Positions 1 through 6,847 of a DNA stretch of 12,609 nucleotides are shown here, one piece after another. The stretch spans positions 1 to 12,609 of the forward strand of contig JAEXEM010000405.1 of the NCBI GenBank assembly GCA_023401045.1, read 5' to 3'. The notes under the pieces were generated by a model. That model was not told the origin of the DNA. It saw only the letters and a list, made by a program, of their open reading frames with translations, and did not search any database. A program made the position numbers and the translations under genes. Within the stretch, counting starts at the first letter, position 1. The number at the start of each line of letters is the position of its first letter. Origin of the DNA: Actinomycetes bacterium (GTDB taxonomy: Bacteria; Actinomycetota; Actinomycetes; Actinomycetales; Cellulomonadaceae).

Positions 1-1
1 G

Positions 2-82
2 GCGGCGGGCGGTGCGCGACGCCACCAGGTGACGGTCGCGCCGGGGGCGCCGGCCGTCGTCGCGGGCGACGACCTGCGCTGA
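2..82 (+). CDS. C-terminal end of an unidentified protein (partial)
   Basis: The frame starting at base 2 is open from the window edge to a TGA at 80-82 and gives 26 residues ending in VVAGDDLR. Almost every codon ends in G or C, as in the neighbouring real genes, which supports coding. The stop lies 3 bases before the stop of the convergent lacI-type gene, so the two genes meet tail to tail. The Val/Ala/Pro/Gly-rich tail resembles the last beta-strand of a C-terminal beta-sandwich, as found in many glycoside hydrolases, but 26 residues cannot identify a family. The function is unknown; a role in the same sugar pathway is only a guess from position. Confidence 0.5.
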   Translation, partial: AAGGARRHQVTVAPGAPAVVAGDDLR

Positions 83-85
83 GCC

Positions 86-1120
86 TCAGGCCGTGCCGGC
101 GGGTGCCGGTGCGGTCGACTCCCGCACGACGAGCTCGGTGGCCAGCTCGATCCGCGGGTTCGCCGGGGTGCCGCCCGCGGCGAGGTCGAGCACCATGCTC
201 GTCGCGGTGCCCGCCATCTCCCGCAGCGGCTGGCGCACGGTCGTGAGCGAGGGGCCGAGCCACTGCGCGAGCGGGATGTCGTCGTACCCGACGACGGAGA
301 CGTCCTGCGGGATCGACAGCCCGAGCTCGCGCACGGCGCGCATGACGCCGAGGCTCTGGTAGTCGGAGCCGGCGAAGATCGCGGTCGGCCGGTCGGGGCG
401 TGAGAGCAGCTCCATGCCGTGCGTGTAGCCCCCGGTCACGTGGAAGTCGCCCCAGCGGACGAGGTCCGGGTCGGTCGGGATGCCGGCCTCGTCGAGGGCG
501 CTGCGGTAGCCGTCGACGCGGGCGCGCGAGCACAGCACGTCCGACGGCCCGGCGATGACGCCGATGCGGCGGTGGCCGAGGGAGAGCAGGTGGCGCGTGG
601 CGAGCAGGCCGCCGTTCCAGTTGTTCGAGCCGACCGTCGGGACGCCTGCGGGCAGCTCGCCCCAGGTGTCGACGACGACGAACGGGATGGACCGGGACTC
701 GAGCTGGTGGCGCTGGAGGGTGTCGAGGCTGGAGAGCACGAGCAGCACGCCGAGCGGGCGGCGGGCGAGGATGTCGTCGATGAGCTCCTGCTGCGGGCGG
801 TGCTCGCCGCCGAGCTCGGAGAGCACGACGCCGACCCGGCGGGCGGCCGCGGCGTCCTCGACGCCCTTGATGACCTCCTGCGCCCACGCGTTGTCGAAGT
901 GGTTGAAGACGAGTTCGATGAGCTGTGGGTCGCTCGTGCCGCGCCCGCGCCGGCGGCGGTAGCTGTGCTCCTCGAGGATCGCCTCGACGCGTGCGCGGGT
1001 GCCGGCGGCGACGTCCGCGCGGCCGTTGAGCACCTTCGACACGGTGGGGACGGAGACGCCGGCGAGTGCGGCGACCTCGGCGATGGTCACGCCGCGGCGG
1101 CCGTCGGTGGACGCGGTCAC
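86..1120 (-). CDS. LacI-family transcriptional repressor of the sugar operon
   Basis: A 344-residue DNA-binding repressor, the usual LacI-family length. Residues 12-33 form the helix-turn-helix (TIAEVAALAGVSVPTVSKVL), followed by LNGRADV. From about residue 65 comes a periplasmic-binding-protein-like sugar-sensing domain, with recognisable segments at LGHRRIGVI, GSDYQSLGVMRA and DVSVVGYDD. The start is taken as the GTG at 1118-1120 because GAGGAG (complement of 1126-1131) lies 5 bases upstream; the frame is open much further upstream, but that part is non-coding in character. The link between the two domains (YRRRRGRGTSDPQ) is short and lacks the usual hinge-helix pattern. The gene is transcribed away from the transport operon, and two LacI-type palindromes sit between them, so it probably represses that operon and releases on binding an imported sugar or its product. 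The effector is unknown; a xylo-oligosaccharide is inferred from the GH39 and GH67 genes. Confidence 0.93.
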   Translation of the reverse strand: MTASTDGRRGVTIAEVAALAGVSVPTVSKVLNGRADVAAGTRARVEAILEEHSYRRRRGRGTSDPQLIELVFNHFDNAWAQEVIKGVEDAAAARRVGVVLSELGGEHRPQQELIDDILARRPLGVLLVLSSLDTLQRHQLESRSIPFVVVDTWGELPAGVPTVGSNNWNGGLLATRHLLSLGHRRIGVIAGPSDVLCSRARVDGYRSALDEAGIPTDPDLVRWGDFHVTGGYTHGMELLSRPDRPTAIFAGSDYQSLGVMRAVRELGLSIPQDVSVVGYDDIPLAQWLGPSLTTVRQPLREMAGTATSMVLDLAAGGTPANPRIELATELVVRESTAPAPAGTA

Positions 1121-1315
1121 GTGCACTCCTCGGGGCGGTCTGACGTCCTCGGGTCGGCCGGGCGCCCGCGCATCGGCGACGGACGGCGTTCGCAAGTTTC
1201 GCTGCGACCGTACCACCCCGGATGTCGCTTCTGGGGGCGGTTGACCGAAGTCTCCCGGTAGGCCTGCGCGACCGTTCGGGCCGGCAGGTCGCCGATCTCG
1301 GTTCGGTCTCGCGTG

Positions 1316-1345
1316 TTGACGGTACCGCAAACGTTTGCCTAACGT
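1316..1345 (+). promoter_or_regulatory. Predicted sigma-70-type promoter of the transport/hydrolase operon
   Basis: A -35 element TTGACG (1316-1321) and a -10 element TAACGT (1340-1345) are separated by 18 bases. Both fit the actinobacterial housekeeping pattern (TTGNNN and TANNNT). Transcription would begin near 1352, leaving a leader of about 125 bases before the first permease. The spacer contains a perfect LacI-type palindrome, which strengthens both assignments. The start point is predicted, not measured. Confidence 0.7.
1327..1338. promoter_or_regulatory. LacI-type operator O1, inside the promoter spacer
   Basis: GCAAACGTTTGC is a perfect 12-base palindrome with the central CG typical of LacI/GalR-family operators. 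It lies wholly between the -35 and -10 hexamers, so a bound repressor would block RNA polymerase directly. The adjacent divergent LacI gene is the obvious binder. No protein-DNA data are available, so binding is inferred. Confidence 0.82.
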
Positions 1346-1355
1346 GGCCGCCAAC

Positions 1356-1382
1356 ACGTCGGTGGCAAACGTTCGCCGACGT
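1356..1382 (+). repeat. Inverted repeat flanking O2 in the leader
   Basis: ACGTCGG (1356-1362) and CCGACGT (1376-1382) are perfect reverse complements separated by 13 bases that hold most of O2. In RNA this would be a 7-bp hairpin near the 5' end of the operon transcript. Its centre is offset by about 1.5 bases from the operator centre, so it is not simply an extension of the operator dyad. It may stabilise the message, or be chance in GC-rich DNA. The rest of the gap (1121-1315 and 1383-1477) shows no gene. Confidence 0.4.
1364..1377. promoter_or_regulatory. LacI-type operator O2, just downstream of the predicted start point
   Basis: GGCAAACGTTCGCC shares the GCAAACGTT core of O1 and pairs at 6 of its 7 half-site positions; the mismatch is A1367 with C1374. 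Its centre lies 38 bases downstream of the O1 centre, roughly 3.6 helical turns. It would fall at about +13 to +26 relative to the predicted start point. It probably acts with O1 for tighter repression. Confidence 0.72.
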
Positions 1383-1477
1383 CTTTCGACCACGAGGACG
1401 TGGTTCGACGAGCGGCCCGCCACCCGGCGCGGCCCGCCGGCGGGTGCCCCGGTCCTCACGCGGAGGGTGGTGGAGGC

Positions 1478-2515
1478 ATGTCGGTACCCGACGGGACGAC
1501 CGTCGCGGGCGGACCCCCGCAGACCGTGCCCGCCCGGGAACCGGTCATGGCGGCCGCGGCGGTCACCGCCGCCCGCCCGCCCGGTCGCGGCGAGCGTCGG
1601 CGGCGCGAGGGACACGTCACCTGGCGGCGTGCGCTGCGGCGCGACTGGCAGCTCTACACGCTGCTCGTCCTGCCGCTCGTCTTCTTCGTCGTCTTCCGGT
1701 ACGTGCCGATGCTCGGCAACGTCATCGCCTTCCGGCGGTTCCGGCCCGGCGGGTCGATCTTCGGCGAGGAGTGGGTCGGTCTGCACTACGTGCGGATGTT
1801 CGTCAACGACCCGACGTTCTGGCAGGTGTTCCAGAACACCCTCGTGCTCGGCGTGCTCAGCCTCGTCGTCGTCTTCCCGCTGCCGATCGTCCTCGCGCTC
1901 ATGCTCAACGAGCTGCGCTCGCGGCGGTTCAAGCGGGTCGTCCAGACGATCTCCTACCTGCCGCACTTCATGTCGGTCGTCATCGTCGCCGGCCTCGTCT
2001 TCCAGCTCACCGCGATGCGGGGCACGATCAACCAGGCGATCACGGCCCTCGGCGGCGACGCGATCTCCTTCATGCAGCTCTCCGAGTGGTTCCGCACCGT
2101 CTACATCGGCTCGGAGATCTGGCAGACCGTCGGCTGGGGCACGATCCTCTACCTCGCCGCGCTGTCGACCATCGACCCGCAGCTCTACGAGGCTGCGCGC
2201 ATCGACGGCGCCAACCGCTGGCGGCAGACGTGGCACGTCACCCTGCCCGGCATCCGCCCGACGATGATCGTCCTGCTCATCCTCAACATCGGGTCGTTCA
2301 TGGCGGTCGGGTTCGAGAAGATCCTGCTGCTCTACAACCCGCTGCTGTACCCGACCGCCGACGTCATCGCGACGTACCTCTACCGCGTCGGCATCGGGTC
2401 GAGCCAGTTCTCCTACGCCACGGCCATCGGCCTCTTCGAGGCCCTCATCGGCCTCACCCTCGTCCTGTCGGCCAACGCGATCTCGCGCCGAGTGGTGGGA
2501 GCGTCCCTGTGGTGA
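1478..2515 (+). CDS. lplB: ABC sugar transporter permease, LplB type
   Basis: An inner-membrane subunit of an oligosaccharide importer (CUT1-like, LplB group), 345 residues. A Pro/Ala/Arg-rich N-terminal tail of about 55 residues precedes the first membrane helix (about 59-78, LLVLPLVFFVVFRYVPM), followed by the usual further helices. The permease signature that contacts the ATPase is present: EAA at 238-240 with Gly244 (EAARIDGANRW), then LPGIRP. ATG 1478 is chosen because GGAGGG (1462-1467) lies 10 bases upstream; an in-frame ATG at 1547 would remove most of the tail but has no clear ribosome site. It is the first gene after the operator-controlled promoter and overlaps the second permease by 4 bases, which suggests coupled translation. 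The cargo is inferred to be xylo- or aldouronic oligosaccharides from the downstream enzymes. Confidence 0.93.
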   Translation: MSVPDGTTVAGGPPQTVPAREPVMAAAAVTAARPPGRGERRRREGHVTWRRALRRDWQLYTLLVLPLVFFVVFRYVPMLGNVIAFRRFRPGGSIFGEEWVGLHYVRMFVNDPTFWQVFQNTLVLGVLSLVVVFPLPIVLALMLNELRSRRFKRVVQTISYLPHFMSVVIVAGLVFQLTAMRGTINQAITALGGDAISFMQLSEWFRTVYIGSEIWQTVGWGTILYLAALSTIDPQLYEAARIDGANRWRQTWHVTLPGIRPTMIVLLILNIGSFMAVGFEKILLLYNPLLYPTADVIATYLYRVGIGSSQFSYATAIGLFEALIGLTLVLSANAISRRVVGASLW

Positions 2516-3438
2516 GCGTCGACGACGTCACGCGCCTCGACGAGCGGCTGTCCCGCTCGACCGTCCGGGCGGTGAAGGACACCCGTGCCTACACCGCGTT
2601 CCGGGTCGTCAACGGCACCCTGCTCGTCATCATCGCGGCGGTCACGCTCTACCCCTTCGTCAACCTCGTGGCGCAGGCGTTCAGCTCGGAGTCCTACATC
2701 AACGCCGGCGAGGTCAACCTGTGGCCGCGCGGGTTCAACCTCACGACGTTCGAGCTCGTCATGGCCGACCGGATGTTCTGGCGCAACTACCAGAACACCG
2801 TCTACTACACGGTCGTCGCGACGCTCGTCGCGATGTTCCTCACGACGACGTTCGCGTACGCGATCTCGAAGTACCACCTCAAGGGCCGCACCGTGTTCAT
2901 CGGCATCGCCGTGTTCACGATGTTCTTCAACGGCGGGCTCATCCCCAACTACGTGCTCGTCAACGAGCTGGGGCTGCGCAACTCGGTGTGGGCGATCGCG
3001 CTGCCCAACGCCATCAGCGTCTTCAACCTGCTCGTCATGAAGTCGTTCTTCGAGAACTTCTCGACCGAGCTCGAGGAGGCCGCCGAGATCGACGGGCTCA
3101 GCACCTACGGGAAGCTGTGGCGCATCGTCCTGCCGCTGAGCAAGGCGGTCGTCGCGACGATGGTGCTCTTCTACGCGGTGTCGTTCTGGAACTCGTGGTT
3201 CGCCGCGTTCCTCTACATGGACCACCGCGACCTCTACCCGGTGACGGTCTACCTGCGGAACCTCATCGCGGGTGCGACGAGCGTCGACGGTGCCGCCGGC
3301 TCGGCCGAGGCCACCCAGATCGCCGCCAACGTCAAGGCGGTGACGATGCTGCTCACCGTCCTGCCGATCGTCTGCCTCTACCCCTTCGTGCAGAGGTACT
3401 TCGTGTCGGGCGTGATGCTCGGCTCGGTCAAGCAGTGA
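2512..3438 (+). CDS. ytcP: ABC sugar transporter permease, YtcP type
   Basis: The second membrane subunit of the same importer, 308 residues, the normal length for this group. The first helix lies at about 31-52 (GTLLVIIAAVTLYPFVN). The ATPase-contact loop is EEAAEIDGLSTYGKLW with EAA at 189-191. The protein ends in MLGSVKQ, and C-terminal GSVKG-like tails are common in YtcP relatives. The GTG at 2512 overlaps the lplB stop (GTGA); GGGAG at 2497-2501 supplies a ribosome site. A GTG one codon earlier (2509) fits equally well. It pairs with the LplB-type subunit to form the channel. No ATPase gene follows, so energy must come from an ATPase encoded elsewhere. The long open frame upstream of 2509 in this frame is out of register with lplB and is not used. 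Confidence 0.93.
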   Translation: MSVDDVTRLDERLSRSTVRAVKDTRAYTAFRVVNGTLLVIIAAVTLYPFVNLVAQAFSSESYINAGEVNLWPRGFNLTTFELVMADRMFWRNYQNTVYYTVVATLVAMFLTTTFAYAISKYHLKGRTVFIGIAVFTMFFNGGLIPNYVLVNELGLRNSVWAIALPNAISVFNLLVMKSFFENFSTELEEAAEIDGLSTYGKLWRIVLPLSKAVVATMVLFYAVSFWNSWFAAFLYMDHRDLYPVTVYLRNLIAGATSVDGAAGSAEATQIAANVKAVTMLLTVLPIVCLYPFVQRYFVSGVMLGSVKQ

Positions 3439-3454
3439 CCCCCTGAGACCCCCG

Positions 3455-3470
3455 CCGGCCGACCGGCCGG
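3455..3470 (+). repeat. Small hairpin between ytcP and the binding-protein gene
   Basis: CCGGCC and GGCCGG flank the loop GACC, giving a 6-bp all-GC stem 17 bases after the ytcP stop. There is no T tract. Hairpins just before binding-protein genes often protect the 3' message and allow more binding protein than permease; that role is inferred here. Confidence 0.4.
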
Positions 3471-3516
3471 GCTCCACGGATGCAGGACGACGACGTTCCA
3501 CCCCGGAAGGAGAACC

Positions 3517-5178
3517 ATGAGGACGACGAAGAGGCGGCCGTACGCGCTCGGCGCGACGGCCGTGACCCTGGCACTGGCGCTGGCGGCCTGCTCCGGAGGG
3601 TCGGGCGGCGGTGACGACGACGCCCCCGACGCCGAGGAGCTCGGCCAGGTCGGTGCGATGGAGGACTACGACGTCGGCACGACGTTCAAGGCCACCGAGC
3701 CGGTGTCGTTCGGGCTGATGTACCGCGACCACCCGAACTACCCGCTCAAGGACGACTGGGACATCCTCACGAAGCTGAAGGAGAACCAGAACGTCTCGTT
3801 CGACATCCAGACCGCCCCGCTCTCGGACTGGCAGCAGGCGCAGTCGATCGCCATCGGCGCCGGAAACGCCCCCGACATCATCTCGGTGACGTACCCCGGC
3901 CAGGAGGTCTCCTTCGTCGCCGGCGGCGCGATCCTCCCGGTGAGCGACTACGTCGAGCACATGCCGAACTTCCTCGACAAGGTCGAGAAGTGGGACCTGC
4001 AGGCCGACATCGACCGGATGCGGCAGGAGGACGGCAAGTACTACGTGCTGCCCGGTCTGCGTGAGTCGATCCGCCCGTCGTACAGCTACGCGGTGCGCAA
4101 GGACGTGTGGGAGCAGCTCGGCCTCAGCCTCGAGCCCGAGACCTACGACGACTTCGCCGCGGACCTCGCGAAGGTCAAGGCCGCGTACCCCGACAGGTTC
4201 CCGCTGTCGGACCGCTGGTCCGCCAACGGCCCGCTCGAGGCGTCCCTCAACGTCGCCGCCCCGAACTTCGGCACCGCCGCGGGCTGGGGCTACGGCGAGG
4301 GCGTGTGGTGGGACGAGGACGCCGACGAGTTCGTCTACACCGGGGCGATGGACGAGTACCGCGAGCTGCTCGAGTACTTCCACGGGCTCGTCGCCGACGG
4401 GCTCATGGACCCCGAGAGCCTCACGCAGGAGGACGACCAGGCCATCACGAAGATGGCGTCCGGGCAGACGTTCGCGCAGCTGACGAACGACCAGGAGATC
4501 CTCAAGATCCGCACCGCGATGGCCGAGACCGGCACCGCCGGCGAGGTCGTCATGATCCGCGTGCCGGGCGGCCCGGCCGGCGACGTCGTCGCCGGCTCGC
4601 GTCTCATCAGCGGGGTCATGCTGTCCTCGTCCGCCGCCGAGGAGGACGACTTCCTCGCGATGCTCCAGTTCCTCGACTGGCTCTTCTACTCCGACGAGGG
4701 CCTCGAGTTCGCCAAGTGGGGCGTCGAGGGCGAGACGTACACGAAGGACGCCGACGGCACGCGCACGCTCATGCCGGAGATCGACCAGAACGGCCTCAAC
4801 CCGGGGGCCCCGAAGGCGCTCAACGTCGACTACGGCTACCACAACGGCGTGTGGATGCTCGAGCACGGCTCGTCCGACGAGCTCGACCAGTCGATGCTGC
4901 GGCCCGAGGTCGTCGAGTTCGTCGAGTCGATGTCCGACAAGGAGCTCGCGCCCGTGGCCCCGCCGGCCCCGCTCGACGAGCTCGAGCGCGAGCAGGTGTC
5001 GCTGTGGACGACGGCGCTCAAGGACCACGTCTCGCAGAACACCGCCGCCTTCATCCTCGGCCAGCGCTCGTTCGACGAGTGGGACGCGTACGTCGCCGAG
5101 CTCGAGGGCAAGAACCTCCAGCAGTACCTCGACGTCGTCAACGCCGCGCAGAAGCGGTTCGCCGACGCCAACGGCTGA
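3517..5178 (+). CDS. Extracellular sugar-binding lipoprotein of the ABC transporter (LplA-like)
   Basis: A 553-residue solute-binding protein that would capture the oligosaccharide outside the cell and pass it to the LplB/YtcP channel. The N-terminus is a lipoprotein signal: basic MRTTKRR, a hydrophobic stretch, then the lipobox LAAC with Cys25 as the lipidated residue. A Ser/Gly/Asp-rich tether (GGSGGGDDDAPDAEE) follows. The body has features of the long cluster-1 sugar-binding proteins: GNAPDIISV near residue 118, and aromatic-rich segments that could stack on sugar rings. The length fits the LplA-type proteins that accompany LplB/YtcP permeases, which are longer than common maltose-type binders. 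The start is well supported by GGAAGGAG at 3505-3512, 4 bases before ATG. A long hairpin begins at its stop codon. The ligand cannot be read from sequence; aldouronic or xylo-oligosaccharides are inferred. Confidence 0.94.
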   Translation: MRTTKRRPYALGATAVTLALALAACSGGSGGGDDDAPDAEELGQVGAMEDYDVGTTFKATEPVSFGLMYRDHPNYPLKDDWDILTKLKENQNVSFDIQTAPLSDWQQAQSIAIGAGNAPDIISVTYPGQEVSFVAGGAILPVSDYVEHMPNFLDKVEKWDLQADIDRMRQEDGKYYVLPGLRESIRPSYSYAVRKDVWEQLGLSLEPETYDDFAADLAKVKAAYPDRFPLSDRWSANGPLEASLNVAAPNFGTAAGWGYGEGVWWDEDADEFVYTGAMDEYRELLEYFHGLVADGLMDPESLTQEDDQAITKMASGQTFAQLTNDQEILKIRTAMAETGTAGEVVMIRVPGGPAGDVVAGSRLISGVMLSSSAAEEDDFLAMLQFLDWLFYSDEGLEFAKWGVEGETYTKDADGTRTLMPEIDQNGLNPGAPKALNVDYGYHNGVWMLEHGSSDELDQSMLRPEVVEFVESMSDKELAPVAPPAPLDELEREQVSLWTTALKDHVSQNTAAFILGQRSFDEWDAYVAELEGKNLQQYLDVVNAAQKRFADANG

Positions 5179-5233
5179 CGGACCCGGGACCGGTCGCACC
5201 GCACACCGCGGCGCGGCCGGTCCCGTGCCGTCA
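5176..5233 (+). terminator. Long imperfect hairpin starting at the binding-protein stop codon
   Basis: TGACGG (5176-5181, including the stop codon) pairs with CCGTCA (5228-5233). After a 3-by-2 internal loop, CGGGACCGG (5185-5193) pairs perfectly with CCGGTCCCG (5217-5225). This makes 15 base pairs around a 23-base loop. There is no T run, so it is either a partial terminator of the actinobacterial kind or an RNA-stabilising structure that lowers read-through into GH39. The double match makes chance unlikely, although GC content is high. Confidence 0.6.
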
Positions 5234-5248
5234 CCCCACCACGGGCGA

Positions 5249-5267
5249 ACCCGACGTATCGTCGGGT
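5249..5267. repeat. Perfect inverted repeat upstream of GH39
   Basis: ACCCGACG and CGTCGGGT are exact reverse complements around the loop TAT, an 8-bp stem lying 36 bases before the GH39 start codon. It does not resemble the LacI-type operators O1 and O2. It may be a second part of the terminator region or a binding site for another regulator. TATCGT (5257-5262) within it fits a -10 pattern, but I see no matching -35. Confidence 0.5.
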
Positions 5268-5302
5268 CCGGCCCCCACCGCACCGACGCCTTGGAGTCCC
5301 CC

Positions 5303-6844
5303 GTGCGCACCGTCGTCCCCTCCCGGCCCACCGGACCGCTGCCCGACGCCTGGCGCACCTGCGTCGGCACCGGCCGCATGAACCTCGCCCTGCGCGCCGA
5401 CTACCGCGACTCGCTCACGCAGGTCCAGCGGGACATCGGCTTCCGGCACGTCCGCGGCCACGGGCTGCTCTCCGACGACATGGGCGTGCTGCGCACCGAC
5501 ACCGTCGACGGCACGACGCACACCCGGTACGCCTTCACGTACGTCGACCAGGTGCACGACTTCTTCCTCTCCGTCGGCATCCGGCCCTTCCTCGAGCTCG
5601 GCTTCATGCCCTCGCAGCTCGCGTCCGGCGACCAGACGGTCTTCTGGTGGAAGGGCAACGTCACGCCGCCGCGGGACCACCGCGAGTGGACCGCCCTCGT
5701 CCGGGCGCTGCTGCGCCACCAGATCGACCGGTACGGCATCGAGGAGGTGCGCCGCTGGCCGATCGAGGTGTGGAACGAGCCGAACCTCACCGTCTTCTGG
5801 AAGGACGCCGACCAGGAGGCCTACTTCCGGCTCTACGAGGAGACGGCGCGGGCCGTCAAGGACGTCGACGCCGACCTCCAGGTCGGCGGGCCGGCGATCT
5901 GCGGCGGCTCGGACGACGAGTGGTGGAAGCCGTTCGCGGACTTCGTCACCGACCGGGACGTGCCGATCGACTTCGTCACCCGGCACGCCTACGCGACCGG
6001 CCCGACGCAGCAGATCCCCTTCGGCGTCTACCAGACGCTCGTGCCGCCGCAGCAGCTGCTCTCCGAGTTCGGCGTCCCGCGGCGCTACCTCGAGGGCACC
6101 GCGCTCGCGGGGCTGCCGGTGCACATCACCGAGTTCAACACCTCGTACCGGCCGGACAACCCCGTCCACGACACCGCGTACAACGCCGCCTACCTCGCGC
6201 CGGTCCTCGCCGGCGGCGGCGACCTCGCCGACTCGTTCTCCTACTGGACGTTCTGCGACGTCTTCGAGGAGGCGAACGTCCCGACGTCGTTCTTCCACGG
6301 CGGGTTCGGGCTCCTCACCCACCGGCAGGTCGCCAAGCCGACGTACCACCTCTACGCCTTCATGGCCCGGATGGGCCGCGACGTGCTCGCCCGCGGCGAC
6401 GACCACCTCGTGTGCGCCGACCCCGACGGCCGCGTCACCGTCCTCGCGTGGCAGCCCGTCGGCGGCACCGACGCGGCGGACGTCCCCGCCGAGCACCGTC
6501 TCGAGCTGTCGCTGCCGGTGCGCGGCGAGGCCGCGTTCGTCCTGCGCGAGCGCGTCAACGAGCACGACGGCAACGCGTTCGGTGCGTGGCGCGAGCTCGG
6601 CCGGCCGATGTCGCCGACCGCACGCGAGCTCGACCTGCTGCAGGCGTGCGCCCGCCCTGCCGTCGAGCACGACGTGCTGCGCACCGGCGACGGCCGCGTC
6701 GACCTCGACCTCGTGCTCTCCCGCCACGAGGTGACGTTCGTCGAGCTCACGCCCGTGACCGCGACGCACCACGAGGGCCTCGACGACCGCCGGATCCTCG
6801 GCGCCGACGACGACCGCCTCGTCGCCCGGCACGAGCGGGGCTGA
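5303..6844 (+). CDS. xynB: GH39 beta-xylosidase, probably cytoplasmic
   Basis: A retaining glycoside hydrolase of family 39, 513 residues, predicted to remove xylose from the non-reducing ends of short xylo-oligosaccharides. The acid/base Glu159 sits in WNEPNL and the nucleophile Glu277 in ITEFNTSY, both classic GH39 motifs at the usual spacing. A TIM barrel covers about residues 10-340 and a C-terminal beta-sandwich the rest. No signal peptide is seen, so it should act on sugar brought in by the upstream transporter. GTG 5303 is chosen because TTGGAG (5291-5296) lies 6 bases before it and the GH39 homology begins soon after; a longer frame reaches 5225 but would overlap the hairpin region. 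The DUF624 gene follows after 3 bases. GH39 also contains alpha-L-iduronidases and a few other activities, but the motifs and GH67 neighbour favour beta-xylosidase. Confidence 0.92.
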   Translation: MRTVVPSRPTGPLPDAWRTCVGTGRMNLALRADYRDSLTQVQRDIGFRHVRGHGLLSDDMGVLRTDTVDGTTHTRYAFTYVDQVHDFFLSVGIRPFLELGFMPSQLASGDQTVFWWKGNVTPPRDHREWTALVRALLRHQIDRYGIEEVRRWPIEVWNEPNLTVFWKDADQEAYFRLYEETARAVKDVDADLQVGGPAICGGSDDEWWKPFADFVTDRDVPIDFVTRHAYATGPTQQIPFGVYQTLVPPQQLLSEFGVPRRYLEGTALAGLPVHITEFNTSYRPDNPVHDTAYNAAYLAPVLAGGGDLADSFSYWTFCDVFEEANVPTSFFHGGFGLLTHRQVAKPTYHLYAFMARMGRDVLARGDDHLVCADPDGRVTVLAWQPVGGTDAADVPAEHRLELSLPVRGEAAFVLRERVNEHDGNAFGAWRELGRPMSPTARELDLLQACARPAVEHDVLRTGDGRVDLDLVLSRHEVTFVELTPVTATHHEGLDDRRILGADDDRLVARHERG

Positions 6845-6847
6845 CCC

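Noticed and set aside
1191..1202. Possible third operator CGCAAGTTTCGC upstream of the repressor gene
   Set aside because: It resembles the half-sites but lacks the central CG and matches O1/O2 poorly. Autoregulation remains possible but is not supported. TACGGT on the - strand (1207-1212) is a -10 candidate without a convincing -35.
419..1261. 280-codon + strand frame opposite the repressor gene
   Set aside because: It is antisense to the LacI-family gene and its Ala/Asp/Glu/Val-rich translation has no domain pattern.
1433..1444. Palindrome CCCGCCGGCGGG in the leader of the first permease gene
   Set aside because: A fully self-complementary GC word leaves room for only a short stem, and such words are common at this GC content. 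I see no evidence of a riboswitch.
5225..5302. N-terminal extension of GH39 from the upstream ATG
   Set aside because: It overlaps the stop-codon hairpin and the inverted repeat, has no ribosome site and adds residues unlike GH39; GTG 5303 has a proper ribosome site.
2413..5379. 988-codon open frame on the - strand across the transporter genes
   Set aside because: It is antisense to three well-supported genes and its translation is a repetitive Arg/Asp/Val/Glu/His mix, the usual artefact of GC-rich codon bias.
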